A DNA stretch of 39,240 bases from Bacillota bacterium (GTDB taxonomy: Bacteria > Bacillota > Clostridia > Christensenellales > Pumilibacteraceae). Shown here one piece after another: positions 6,063-14,614 of this stretch (positions are counted from its first letter, which is position 1; the number at the start of each line of letters is the position of its first letter). The notes under the pieces were generated by a model. The model searched no databases. It was given only the letters and a program-made list of their open reading frames with translations, and was not told where the DNA came from. Where the stretch lies: contig WQVM01000006.1 in assembly GCA_009783985.1 (NCBI GenBank), positions 1-39,240 of the forward strand. The letters run 5' to 3'. Both the position numbers and the translations under genes were made by a program.

Positions 6063-8999
6063 ATGTTTACTAAAGAGCAACAACAAGCAACCTCTCTTCG
6101 TAGTGCCGATATTCTTGTATCGGCGGCGGCAGGGAGTGGTAAGACGACTGTTATGATACAGCGTATCGCTAGGCTTATTGACGAAGGTGTCAAAGTCGAC
6201 AATATTTTGGTATGCACTTTTACTAAGGCGGCGGCACAGGATATGCGACTCAAAGCCGCCAAGCTACTACCCGATGTGGATTTGCCGGCTCAAGCTTTTT
6301 GCACGCTACATAGCTTTTGCAATCACTTGCTCAAATCATATTTTTATTGTCTAGAGATCGACCCTGATTATGAGCTTATGGGTGAAGGGGTAGCCGCAGA
6401 AGAACGGAACAAAATTCTGACTGCGGTTATCAAGAGACAAGTAGCAGATGACCCTGATTTTGCATCTATCTATGAAGGAATGTTACGCCGTCGCAAGGAC
6501 ACGGCAATGCGTACGGCACTAATGGATATCTATAACACCGCAGTCAATACCGTAGACCCTAGGGAGTATTTTGGACGCATATGCTATTGCGATGATGATA
6601 AATCTTACGGAACGCATACCATAACCCTTGCCGCAAGTCAAGCCAGAGCTTTGGGACGCACAGCAGAATTATTATACCTTGAGTACCAAGAGGCAAAACG
6701 CAAAAAAGCCTTGGTTGACTATAATGACCTTGAGCATTACACCTATCAGATTTTGAGCAATTCCGAATCCGCCGACCTGATACGCACCAAATACAAGTAT
6801 ATTTTTGTTGACGAATATCAAGATATCAACCCTTTGCAGGATGCCCTAATCTGCAAGCTAGCCGAGGGCGGCAATCTTTTTTTGGTAGGCGATGTCAAGC
6901 AGAGTATTTATGCCTTTAGAGGTTGCGAAGCAAAAATATTTGAGGACAAGTACAATGACTACGCTACATCAAAATGTGCTATAGAACTCAACGCTAATTT
7001 TAGGAGTAGTCCTGATATCCTTAACTTTGTCAACTCGGTTTTTGCATCTGTTATGACTCCCGAATTTGGCGGAGTAGACTATGCCCAAAAAGCTATAATG
7101 AGCGGTGGTAAAAAAACTAAGTCAACTCTTATGCCTGTCGAGGTCAAACTTGCAACCGTTAAAAAAAATTCCTCACTCAAAGGGGTGTCAGAAGAGCGGA
7201 GTAGCTCAGTGTACAGTGTTCAAAATGACGATATGCGGGAGAATCAAATTTTTGATTCGACTCATTCCGAAAGCCATCTGATAGCTGACCGAATTGCGGA
7301 GCTTATAGACAGGCAGATTGTGGACGAAACAACAGGCAAATTGCGACAAGTCAAGTTTGATGATATTGTTGTACTTATGTCGTCACTTACGACTCTTGCA
7401 GACACCTTGCTCAAAGTACTTGCCGAGAGGCAAATCCCTGTCGCACTTGTCGGAGAGCATAAAGTTTTTGAGACACCTATAATCAAATTACTCTACAATT
7501 ATCTCAAGGTTGTCGATAATTTTGAGCTTGATTATGAGTTAGCATCAATAATGAGAGCCCCGTATTTTGGCGGTTTTGACGATGATGAGCTAGCAACTAT
7601 AAGAGCAAGTCACAAAGAGAAAGATGCAACTTTTTGGCAAGCGGTACTAGAATCCTCTATGGATAAAGTCAAAGTCTTTGTCGACAAAATCCACAGACAT
7701 ACCGAGGACAGTAGAGCCTTATCAATATCGGAGCTAACTAGCAAAATCACGGCTGACTTTGATTTGTTTTCGCACGCTTTTGGAGAGGGGGGCGATACGG
7801 CAGTCAAGTTATCCGTTTATTTGGACAGTCTGGAAGCACATCAATCACGAGAGCTATACGCATACATCAACTTTGTGGACAATGCCGTACCCCCTAAGTT
7901 AGAGAGTGTCGCACCGTCAGGGCATATACGCATAATGACTATGCATAAGAGCAAGGGGTTAGAATTCCCTTGTGTCATAACGGCAGGGGCGACAAGAGAG
8001 TTTAATACTAGAGATCTTAATAAGAGCGTTATTGCTGACAAGGATTTGGGGATATGCTGTAAGGCATTTGATATAGTGAGCAAGAGTATAATTGATACAC
8101 CTATGCACGCACTAGCTAAAGAGTCATTGCGTATGAGGTTGGCTTCCCAAAATCTTAGGCTGTGGTATGTTGCTTTGACACGGGCAAAGTATAGCCTAAC
8201 TGTAACTGGTGCAGTTAAGGGCGAGGAGGAGTTTGAGGGCAAAAATATAGAAAATGCATATATGGCAAAGTGTGCATATGATTGGATTAGGCATCAAAAT
8301 ATTGTTACACCCGCATATGTACAAGACTGTCAGTCTGATAACAGCAGTGACAATAATGCGCCCCATATAGTGCGTGGTGTTCCGTCTTTAGGTAATCCCG
8401 ACCCTATACTAACTTCCTATATCCAAAAAGCCATTGATTTTGTCTATAAGTACGATATGACATATCCGCCCAAGACTAGTGCGACTAAGCTAATGGCAGA
8501 CGAATATGCCGAGCGACAAGAAGACCGCATAATATATATGTCGGAGCTTATTCCTGACGATGATAGGGGTGCAGAGCGGGGCATAGCGTATCACAGAGCA
8601 ATGGAGTATATGTGGCAAAAAAATACTGCTATTGAGGAGTCCAATGTTGACCCTCAAAAAATCCAAAAATGCTACGACACCCTTAGTAAGCTAATCGGTG
8701 ATAACCGTCAAGTTTATACCGAACGAAACTTTGTCGCCAATCTCAAATTGTCCGACATTATAGCTAGCCTTCCGTCTGAATATTCGCTTGTTCAAGGTGT
8801 AGTCGACCTAATAGCGGTAGGTAAGGATGATGTGATAATTGTCGACTACAAGACCAATAACAAGCCCGCCTCAGTTCTAGCAAAACAATACGCAGTCCAA
8901 ATGCGTATTTACACCCAATCCGCCAAGTCCGCCTTCAATAAGCCAATCAAAGCCTACATCTATTCCTTCTTCGACGACAAACTAATAGAATGTAAATAG
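6063..8999 (+). CDS. addA: AddA-like helicase-nuclease subunit
   Basis: This 978-residue UvrD/RecB-family protein is the motor and second nuclease subunit of AddAB, acting on double-strand DNA ends. Visible motifs in order: Walker A AAAGSGKT (residues 21-28), FVDEYQDINPLQ (Walker B), GDVKQSIYAFRG, NANFRSSPDIL, TMHKSKGLEF and WYVALTRAK, then the C-terminal nuclease signature GVVDLIAVGKDDVIIVDYKT with a downstream Q-x3-Y. It is shorter than B. subtilis AddA (about 1230 residues). A Ser-rich linker of about 35 residues after VEVKLATV is unusual and its DNA contains a palindrome near 7243-7260. No Shine-Dalgarno is seen before the ATG; translation may depend on the spacer hairpin or on coupling to addB. 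Confidence 0.93.
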   Translation: MFTKEQQQATSLRSADILVSAAAGSGKTTVMIQRIARLIDEGVKVDNILVCTFTKAAAQDMRLKAAKLLPDVDLPAQAFCTLHSFCNHLLKSYFYCLEIDPDYELMGEGVAAEERNKILTAVIKRQVADDPDFASIYEGMLRRRKDTAMRTALMDIYNTAVNTVDPREYFGRICYCDDDKSYGTHTITLAASQARALGRTAELLYLEYQEAKRKKALVDYNDLEHYTYQILSNSESADLIRTKYKYIFVDEYQDINPLQDALICKLAEGGNLFLVGDVKQSIYAFRGCEAKIFEDKYNDYATSKCAIELNANFRSSPDILNFVNSVFASVMTPEFGGVDYAQKAIMSGGKKTKSTLMPVEVKLATVKKNSSLKGVSEERSSSVYSVQNDDMRENQIFDSTHSESHLIADRIAELIDRQIVDETTGKLRQVKFDDIVVLMSSLTTLADTLLKVLAERQIPVALVGEHKVFETPIIKLLYNYLKVVDNFELDYELASIMRAPYFGGFDDDELATIRASHKEKDATFWQAVLESSMDKVKVFVDKIHRHTEDSRALSISELTSKITADFDLFSHAFGEGGDTAVKLSVYLDSLEAHQSRELYAYINFVDNAVPPKLESVAPSGHIRIMTMHKSKGLEFPCVITAGATREFNTRDLNKSVIADKDLGICCKAFDIVSKSIIDTPMHALAKESLRMRLASQNLRLWYVALTRAKYSLTVTGAVKGEEEFEGKNIENAYMAKCAYDWIRHQNIVTPAYVQDCQSDNSSDNNAPHIVRGVPSLGNPDPILTSYIQKAIDFVYKYDMTYPPKTSATKLMADEYAERQEDRIIYMSELIPDDDRGAERGIAYHRAMEYMWQKNTAIEESNVDPQKIQKCYDTLSKLIGDNRQVYTERNFVANLKLSDIIASLPSEYSLVQGVVDLIAVGKDDVIIVDYKTNNKPASVLAKQYAVQMRIYTQSAKSAFNKPIKAYIYSFFDDKLIECK

Positions 9000-9022
9000 G
9001 CTATACAGTGGGCAACCAAGTC

Positions 9023-9094
9023 ATCGAAGATCGAGCGAAGAGTCTAGGGGCGGGTCGTCCTCGACCGCCCGAACATCAATTATCCTTATCAAAT
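9023..9094. repeat. GGGGCGGG...CGACCGCCCG repeat (family C)
   Basis: The core TAGGGGCGGGTCGTCCTCGA followed by CCGCCCGAA and an AT-rich tail (CAATTATCCTTAT) recurs in inverted orientation at 15081-15120 and again near 19003. It occupies the 200-nt spacer between addA and the PLP enzyme gene, where no ORF is supported. Confidence 0.75.
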
Positions 9095-9135
9095 AAAGAC
9101 AATCAAATTATTTTGACATAAGATATTGTAACGGC

Positions 9136-9164
9136 TTGCTTTAATTTAATTTGTTTGGTATAAT
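9136..9164 (+). promoter_or_regulatory. Promoter of the PLP lyase gene
   Basis: TTGCTT (9136-9141), a 17-bp spacer and a perfect TATAAT (9159-9164). The predicted start near 9171 lies downstream of the TTG that opens the ORF-track entry at 9151, so translation must begin at the ATG at 9205. Confidence 0.75.
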
Positions 9165-9204
9165 AAATACACACACAACTATTTTCCAAAGGAAATACAT
9201 CAAT

Positions 9205-10653
9205 ATGTCAGAACAAATCAAATTTTTCGGCGAATCAGTGCCGCTAGAGATGCACAAGGTGCGCATCATTCAAAAACTTAACCTTGTTCCTATTGACCAA
9301 AGAGTTAAGGCGATTACTGAGGCAGGCAACAACACCTTTTTGCTTACCAATGACAATATATTTATGGATATGCTCACCGACAGCGGTGTCAATGCCATGA
9401 GTGACATTCAGCAAAGCTCTATGATGATAGCTGACGACAGTTATGCAGGCAGTGCGACTTATGCTAGGCTAGAGGCTAAGGTAAAAGAGATTTTTGGTAT
9501 GGAATACTTTTTGCCGGTGCACCAAGGGCGTGCCGCCGAGCATATTTTGGCTAAGGCTTTTGTCAAAAAGGGCGATGTCGTCCCTATGAACTACCATTTT
9601 ACCACAACTAAGGCTCATATCGGGCTTTGTGGCGGTAGCGTACTAGAAATTCATTACCCCGAAGCTCTTGAGGTTGACAGTACAAATCCTTTTAAGGGTA
9701 ATATGTCGCCCGAACTTCTCAAAGATGTAATCAAAAAATACGGTGTAAAAAAAGTGCCGTATGTGCGTCTTGAGGCAGGTACAAATCTTATCGGCGGACA
9801 ACCTTACAGTCTTGCCAACCAAAAAGAAATTTATGGGATTTGCAAAAAACACGGTATTCCGCTTGTGCTTGATACAAGTTTGCTTGCAGACAACCTGTAT
9901 TTTATCAAAGTGCGCGAAACAGCGTATAAGAATAAGACTATTAGACAAATCGCCCGTGAAATAGCGGACAACGCTGACATTATGTATTTTTCGGCTCGTA
10001 AGCTAGGTCATGCGAGAGGCGGCGGTATTTGCATAAAAAATTACGACCATTACCGTGTAATGCGTGATATGATTCCGCTGTTTGAGGGCTTTTTGACTTA
10101 CGGCGGTATGAGTGTGCGCGAAATTGAGGCGATAACGGTAGGACTTGACGAAACAATGGACCTCCATATGATAAATCAAGGTCCGCAATTTATTGAGTAT
10201 ATGGTCAGCGAACTTAAAAAGAAGGGCATACCCGTAGTTACGCCGGCAGGTGGTCTTGGCTGCCATATTGATGCTAAGAGATTCCTTGACCATGTCCCTC
10301 AGACCGAGTACACCTCAGGTGCACTCGGTGCGGCTCTATATATTGCAGGCGGTATAAGAGGAATGGAGCGGGGAACAATGTCAGAAGAACGCAAAGCCGA
10401 CGGTAGCGACACCCTTGCCGCAGTAGAACTCCTAAGACTTGCAATGCCTAGAAGAGTATTCACACTCTCACAAATAAAATATGCCATAGACCGCATAACA
10501 TGGCTCTATGCCAACCGCAAGCTAATCGGCGGACTTAAATTCACCGACGAGCCAAAACTCCTAAGATTCTTCCTAGGTCGACTAGCCCCCACAAGCGACT
10601 GGCAACAAAAACTAGCCGCCAAATTCAAATCCGACTTCGGCGACAGTCTATAA
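9205..10653 (+). CDS. Beta-eliminating lyase, tyrosine phenol-lyase/tryptophanase family
   Basis: A 482-residue fold-type I PLP enzyme of the TnaA/Tpl family, which split aromatic amino acids into pyruvate, ammonia and phenol or indole. Visible are LTDSG, HQGR (Arg109), HFTTT (Phe132-Thr133 aligning with Tpl Phe123-Thr124), TNLIGGQP (Asn194), VLDTS (Asp223), SARK with the probable PLP lysine Lys266, MERG (Arg389, aligning with Tpl Arg381) and PRRVFT. Thr133 and Arg389 favour a tyrosine phenol-lyase over tryptophanase. However, the DATR/DSAR motif reads DTSL, so the PLP-contacting Arg is Leu226 and the substrate is uncertain. The ORF-track start at 9151 precedes the transcript start; the ATG at 9205 has AAAGGA upstream. 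No aromatic transporter is adjacent. Confidence 0.85.
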   Translation: MSEQIKFFGESVPLEMHKVRIIQKLNLVPIDQRVKAITEAGNNTFLLTNDNIFMDMLTDSGVNAMSDIQQSSMMIADDSYAGSATYARLEAKVKEIFGMEYFLPVHQGRAAEHILAKAFVKKGDVVPMNYHFTTTKAHIGLCGGSVLEIHYPEALEVDSTNPFKGNMSPELLKDVIKKYGVKKVPYVRLEAGTNLIGGQPYSLANQKEIYGICKKHGIPLVLDTSLLADNLYFIKVRETAYKNKTIRQIAREIADNADIMYFSARKLGHARGGGICIKNYDHYRVMRDMIPLFEGFLTYGGMSVREIEAITVGLDETMDLHMINQGPQFIEYMVSELKKKGIPVVTPAGGLGCHIDAKRFLDHVPQTEYTSGALGAALYIAGGIRGMERGTMSEERKADGSDTLAAVELLRLAMPRRVFTLSQIKYAIDRITWLYANRKLIGGLKFTDEPKLLRFFLGRLAPTSDWQQKLAAKFKSDFGDSL

Positions 10654-10696
10654 TAAAAGCCCCACTTTGTTCGGTGCTTTGGTGGACCTAAACACT

Positions 10697-11191
10697 GTGA
10701 GAAGAAAGATTGTATCAACAATTTCTATCGTTGCTATGATGATGGCATCCTTTTTTTTGGTCGGATGTGTCCGCAATTTTTCATTTAGTTACAGTTATGA
10801 TGATTTGCGCCAAAATCTTATTGAGGTGCAAATCATCTATATCGAAGAGCGAGCGGAGGTTTTTGCAATTCATTCGCACTTAGACCTAACGGAAGAATGT
10901 TTTGATTATGAATTAAGACGGAGTTTTGCTGGGGATGAAATGAGCGCAATCATTAAGGTGCTTGCAGGTATAGAATTTACTTATTCACAGCTAATTGTGC
11001 CTATGTCTGTATCAAGTATATTTCATATTCAAGGTTATGTGCTAAAGTTGCGATATGCAGATGATTCTTTTATTATGGTTGCTCAACAAGCGGATTATAG
11101 ATATGGGAAAAGTCGTTTTAGCCAAATTAGAACAGGGCGAAGAGTTAGTGATGAGATATGGCTTGACTTTATATCTATTTTTATTGATTGA
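10697..11191 (+). CDS. Small predicted lipoprotein, unknown function
   Basis: A protein of about 164 residues. From the GTG at 10697 it begins MRRK, followed by a hydrophobic segment and the lipobox LVGC with Cys24, a classical lipoprotein signal. A TTG at 10667 would add ten residues before the signal; GTG is preferred because it puts the RRK charge cluster at the N-terminus, with GGTGG about 11 nt upstream. The mature part is rich in aromatic residues and predicted beta strands (FSFSYSYDDLRQNLIEVQIIY) and matches no family I know. It starts 43 nt after the PLP lyase and may share its transcript. An intrinsic terminator follows. Confidence 0.75.
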   Translation: MRRKIVSTISIVAMMMASFFLVGCVRNFSFSYSYDDLRQNLIEVQIIYIEERAEVFAIHSHLDLTEECFDYELRRSFAGDEMSAIIKVLAGIEFTYSQLIVPMSVSSIFHIQGYVLKLRYADDSFIMVAQQADYRYGKSRFSQIRTGRRVSDEIWLDFISIFID

Positions 11192-11246
11192 TACGGAGAT
11201 TTAGATTTTACTTGCAGATAGGGAGTTCTTTTTTAAGTGTCTATTC

Positions 11247-11292
11247 AAAAAAAGTCCGAACAAAGCTAAGCTTGCTTGTTTGGACTTTTTTT
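11247..11292 (+). terminator. Intrinsic terminator after the small lipoprotein
   Basis: The arms AAAAAAGTCCGAACAAAGC and GCTTGTTTGGACTTTTTTT pair over most of their length and end in a T run. The A-rich left side means it could also act on the other strand. Confidence 0.88.
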
Positions 11293-11346
11293 ATGCCTGA
11301 GGAAAATTAGTTGACTTGATGGGCGGGTATAATGTATACTTGTCGT

Positions 11347-12321
11347 ATGGAAAAATATCTTTATAAAGATTTGGAGTTTCGGACTTGTGGGGGATCGGGG
11401 CTTAGGTTGCCTATAGTGTCGCTTGGGTTGTGGAATAATTTTTCATTTGAGGATAGTTTTGACAATATTAAGGCGATGTTGCATACGGCTTTTGACTTGG
11501 GGATTACGCATTTTGATTTGGCTAACAATTATGGACCGCCACCGGGGTCTGCTGAGACTAATTTTGGGCGGGCGCTTAGTGACGGCTTGGGTGTCTACCG
11601 TGACCAAATGATAGTATCCTCTAAGGCAGGGTACGGAATGTGGGAAGGTCCTTACGGGGACGGGGGCAGCCGCAAATATCTTATATCGAGTATTGACCAG
11701 TCACTCAAAAGAACAGGGTTAGAGTATTTTGACATATTCTATCACCATAGATTTGACCCTAATACACCTATGGAGGAGACGGCACTTGCGCTTGACCAAA
11801 TAGTCAAATCAGGCAAGGCTCTCTATGTAGGTGTCAGTAATTATAACGGAGAGCAACTTGTCAAAATGCACGGGTTGCTTAGTGACTTAAAGACACCCTT
11901 TATTATCAGTCAACCGTCATATTCTATCGCAAATCGCTGGATAGAGGAAAACGGCGCGTTAAGCGAAGCCAAAAAATTAGGTTTGGGGACTATCGTATTC
12001 AGTCCGCTTGCACAAGGCTTGCTTACAAGCAGGTATCTCAAAGGTGTTCCAAAAGATTCTAGAGCGGGTAAAAAGCGTTGGGGTATGGATAGCAGAGTAA
12101 ATGCCGATTCTATATCTAAAGTCAAAGAACTTAACGAAATCGCTAGTGACAGAGGTCAAACTTTGGCTCAAATGGCTCTTAGCTGGGTAATTAAAAATGA
12201 TTCTGTGACATCGGTTCTAATCGGTGCAAGTAGCCCTAAACAAATTAAAGAAAACATCAAACTTAATCCTATTTTTAGCAAAGAAGAATTAGATGCCATA
12301 GACAAAATTAGACTTATTTGA
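11347..12321 (+). CDS. Aldo/keto reductase
   Basis: A 324-residue TIM-barrel oxidoreductase of the aldo/keto reductase superfamily, close in style to the YghZ / Kv-beta subgroup, which reduces aldehydes or ketones with NADPH. The tetrad is visible: Asp57 and Tyr62 in THFDLANNYG, Lys93 in SSKAGYG, and His134 in FYHHRFDP. FSPLAQGLL and the C-terminal VLIGASSPKQIKEN, which contacts the cofactor phosphate, are present. The ATG at 11347 is chosen over the ORF-track start at 11332, which lies inside a perfect TATAAT (11328-11333). From that box the transcript would begin about 7 nt before 11347, so the mRNA is nearly leaderless. A good -35 is not obvious. Substrate unknown. Confidence 0.9.
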   Translation: MEKYLYKDLEFRTCGGSGLRLPIVSLGLWNNFSFEDSFDNIKAMLHTAFDLGITHFDLANNYGPPPGSAETNFGRALSDGLGVYRDQMIVSSKAGYGMWEGPYGDGGSRKYLISSIDQSLKRTGLEYFDIFYHHRFDPNTPMEETALALDQIVKSGKALYVGVSNYNGEQLVKMHGLLSDLKTPFIISQPSYSIANRWIEENGALSEAKKLGLGTIVFSPLAQGLLTSRYLKGVPKDSRAGKKRWGMDSRVNADSISKVKELNEIASDRGQTLAQMALSWVIKNDSVTSVLIGASSPKQIKENIKLNPIFSKEELDAIDKIRLI

Positions 12322-12370
12322 CTAACTCAAGTGGACATCTAAGACACATCTTTTGGATTATAAAAATACA

Positions 12371-13393
12371 ATGGAAAATAATATATTAGATTTGATACTC
12401 AATAATATCGGACAAGGAGTCATCGCACTTAATAGTGATAGGGCGATAGTTTCTTGCAATAGGCGAGCGGCTGACGATTTGGGTTTTGTCCGTGCTGATA
12501 ATGCGAATATAACCGAAGTCATAGCGGATAAAGTATTATTAGGTAGCATAGAAGAAGCCATTACAAAGAATACTTTTATTACTTTTGATATAACTCGTGA
12601 AGACGGAGAAGTGTTTGAGCTCCGTCTTTTGCCTGTCACCTCAAATGATATTTGTCTGATTATAGTTTCAAAAAATGTAACGGCTATACGCAAAATCGCT
12701 CTCGAAAAACAAGAATTTTTTGCTAATGCGGGGCATGAACTTAACACTCCGCTTTCGTCAATAATAGGTTACAGCGAAATGCTGACGACCGCTAAAAGTG
12801 CTACGGCAGCCGAGCAAAAGAAAAATAAAGAGTTTGCTGCGGTTATCAACAAAGAAGCCACCCGAATGAAACATCTTATAGACGATATGCTCAAAGTGTC
12901 GGAGTTAGAGGAAAACAAAGAGTTGGTAGACGAGGTGATTGACTTTGAGGAGCTTTTGGAGGGTGTTATTAAGTCGGCGGTGCCTAAGATAAAAGCAAAA
13001 AAAATCACATTTTTGCAAGAGTCTGACCAGTGCTTTATTGTGGCTAACAGAGCCAAGATTATTGAGGTTGCCGCAAATCTTATAGATAATGCAATCAAGT
13101 ATACGCATGAGGGCGGGCAGATTACTATACGACTGCGTAACAAAGAAGGTAAGGTTTCGCTCAAGGTGACAGACAACGGTAAGGGTATTCCCGAAAAATC
13201 ATTGAGCCGTGTATTTGAGCGTTTTTATCGTGTGGATAAGGGTCGCAACAAAGACCAGGATGAGGGCGGTACAGGGCTAGGACTTGCTATCGTCAAGCAC
13301 ATATGTGCTCATTACAACGCTCCTATAAAGTTACAGAGCAAAGTCGGTATGGGTACAAGGATTTCGATTGCATTTGATTCATTTGACGGATAG
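12371..13393 (+). CDS. Orphan soluble histidine kinase with PAS-like sensor
   Basis: A 340-residue two-component sensor kinase. Residues 1-105 look like a PAS domain (ILNNIGQGVIALNSDRAIVS ... DITREDGEVFELRLLPV). A HisKA domain follows, with the phospho-acceptor His122 in FFANAGHELNTPLSSIIGY. The HATPase domain has the N box (NLIDNAIKYT), G1 (TDNGKGIP), the F box (FERFYRVDKG) and G2 (GGTGLGLAIVKH). The kinase half resembles PhoR-type enzymes, but no transmembrane segment or signal peptide is present, so it should sense something in the cytoplasm. No response regulator gene is near. The ATG at 12371 is preferred to the TTG at 12353. It lies 49 nt after the reductase and may be cotranscribed. 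Confidence 0.9.
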   Translation: MENNILDLILNNIGQGVIALNSDRAIVSCNRRAADDLGFVRADNANITEVIADKVLLGSIEEAITKNTFITFDITREDGEVFELRLLPVTSNDICLIIVSKNVTAIRKIALEKQEFFANAGHELNTPLSSIIGYSEMLTTAKSATAAEQKKNKEFAAVINKEATRMKHLIDDMLKVSELEENKELVDEVIDFEELLEGVIKSAVPKIKAKKITFLQESDQCFIVANRAKIIEVAANLIDNAIKYTHEGGQITIRLRNKEGKVSLKVTDNGKGIPEKSLSRVFERFYRVDKGRNKDQDEGGTGLGLAIVKHICAHYNAPIKLQSKVGMGTRISIAFDSFDG

Positions 13394-13454
13394 AAATTCA
13401 ATGTTCAAGGTCGGATGGAGTATAGCTTCTATAATCAATTGTTTTTACGACTTT

Positions 13455-13512
13455 TTAGCGGTGCTAAAATAAGGATTACTATTTAGGCGATCGAGGACCC
13501 GCCCCTACAACT
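13455..13512. repeat. Family C repeat, inverted relative to the 9045 copy
   Basis: GTGCTAAAATAAGGATTACT is followed by GCGATCGAGGACCCGCCCCTAC. The order and words match 15076-15116 and the reverse complement of 9045-9092. It sits in the non-coding spacer between the kinase and the zinc-ribbon gene cluster. Confidence 0.7.
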
Positions 13513-13621
13513 AGAATAAAATACTACACGATAGCGACTGTTGGGTTGTAAAAAACTGACAGCCGTTATTTTTATGCCTAGTTTATTAGAAAAGTTTAAC
13601 CTAAGACATTGCCAAAAACTA

Positions 13622-13650
13622 TTGACAAAAGGGGGGAAAGGTGATAAGAT
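13622..13650 (+). promoter_or_regulatory. Promoter of the zinc-ribbon membrane protein cluster
   Basis: TTGACA (13622-13627), a 17-bp spacer and TAAGAT (13645-13650), with an extended -10 TG at 13642-13643. The predicted start is near 13657, upstream of the ATG at 13689. Confidence 0.75.
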
Positions 13651-13688
13651 ATGAATATAGATTTAGTTAAGGGGAATTGTGGTTGACG

Positions 13689-14039
13689 ATGTACTGTACT
13701 CATTGCGGAAAAGAATGTAATAATCATGCGGTTGTTTGTGTGGGGTGCGGTGTGCCTATTGAGGGTGCAAATTTTGGTAATGCACAAAGAGTCGGAGTTA
13801 AGACGATACCCAGCCCCGATGACAGCGGTGGATTTTTGTGGGGGTTTTTGGGTTTTATACTGTCGTTTGCTTCTAGTCTTATTGTCCCGATTATTCTTGT
13901 AGTTGTTTGGAAAGACGAATATCCAAAGCGTACCAACGCTATTATCAAGGGAATAATTGCCGATGTTATATTTACGGTGTTAATGGTGATGATTGTTTTG
14001 TTGATAGTTTTTGTGGCAATTTTTATTTATAGTCGTTAG
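13689..14039 (+). CDS. Zinc-ribbon / two-TM membrane protein, paralogue 1
   Basis: A 116-residue protein with an N-terminal zinc ribbon (CTHCGKEC ... CVGCG, i.e. CxxC and CxxC), a short linker and two hydrophobic segments (FLWGFLGFILSFASSLIVPI and a C-terminal one), separated by a basic loop WKDEYPKRTNAIIKG. It is probably an inner membrane protein with a cytosolic ribbon. The two next genes have the same plan and the same GGFLWG and R-x3-I-x-G landmarks, so this is a local family from duplication. The ATG at 13689 is preferred to the TTG at 13677 because it starts directly at the ribbon; AAGGGG lies upstream. Function unknown. Confidence 0.8.
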   Translation: MYCTHCGKECNNHAVVCVGCGVPIEGANFGNAQRVGVKTIPSPDDSGGFLWGFLGFILSFASSLIVPIILVVVWKDEYPKRTNAIIKGIIADVIFTVLMVMIVLLIVFVAIFIYSR

Positions 14040-14077
14040 TTGTGTTAATTTTAATCTTACGATAGTCAATAAGTCCG

Positions 14078-14210
14078 TGCCATTGCGAGGAGCGTTAGCG
14101 ACGAATCAATCCCACGAATAGAACACTTTATATGCAGGTTGCTTCGCAAGACATATAAACGGGACACTATAAGACAGTGCTTAGCTGACGGATACTCGTC
14201 CCGAAAAATA
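14078..14210. repeat. Family B repeat inside the zinc-ribbon cluster
   Basis: GCCATTGCGAGGAGCG followed by CGACGAATCAATCCCA is a B-family palindrome. It is followed by TTATATG ... CATATAA (around 14131-14158) flanking GGTTGCTTCGCAAG. The repeat separates paralogues 1 and 2 and has no ORF. Confidence 0.6.
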
Positions 14211-14246
14211 TTGGTTAAATAATAAGAATAAAAGAGAGGTGAAATT

Positions 14247-14609
14247 ATGTTTTGTAAACAATGTGGTGCGGCAGTTCCACAAAACGCAGTAGTATGTGCT
14301 AAGTGTGCATCTCCCGCACCTGTGAGTAGCACTCCGCAGACTAATCAAGTCAGCAACTCAGCAGATAAGGGCGGTTGCCTTTGGGTGTTTTTGGGGTGGC
14401 TACTTAGTGGGTCATTTATTTCGCTTATACTATTTTTTGTAATGAGAAGCGAGACACCTAATAGGGCTAAGTCTATATTGATTGGTTACCTTATAGGTCT
14501 GATTTCGGGCTTGATAATGACGATTGGTGTAATCGTATTTATTGTCATTGGTATTAGTCAAGGTTGGATAGACGATTGGGCTAATTTGACTCGTACTTTG
14601 GTAGGTTAA
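14247..14609 (+). CDS. Zinc-ribbon / two-TM membrane protein, paralogue 2
   Basis: A 120-residue protein with the same architecture as its neighbours: ribbon CKQCG ... CAKC, a Ser/Pro/Gln linker, GGCLWVFLGWLLSGSFISLI, a charged loop RSETPNRAKSILIGY, and a second hydrophobic segment. A clear Shine-Dalgarno (AGAGAGGTG) precedes the ATG. It sits 5 nt before paralogue 3, so the two are translated from one mRNA. No catalytic motif is seen; a role in membrane sensing or as a small scaffold is only a guess. Confidence 0.8.
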   Translation: MFCKQCGAAVPQNAVVCAKCASPAPVSSTPQTNQVSNSADKGGCLWVFLGWLLSGSFISLILFFVMRSETPNRAKSILIGYLIGLISGLIMTIGVIVFIVIGISQGWIDDWANLTRTLVG

Positions 14610-14614
14610 GAATT

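Noticed and set aside
13651-13686. Leader peptide MNIDLVKGNCG before the first zinc-ribbon gene
   Set aside because: The predicted transcript start (about 13657) lies after its ATG, so it would not be transcribed intact.
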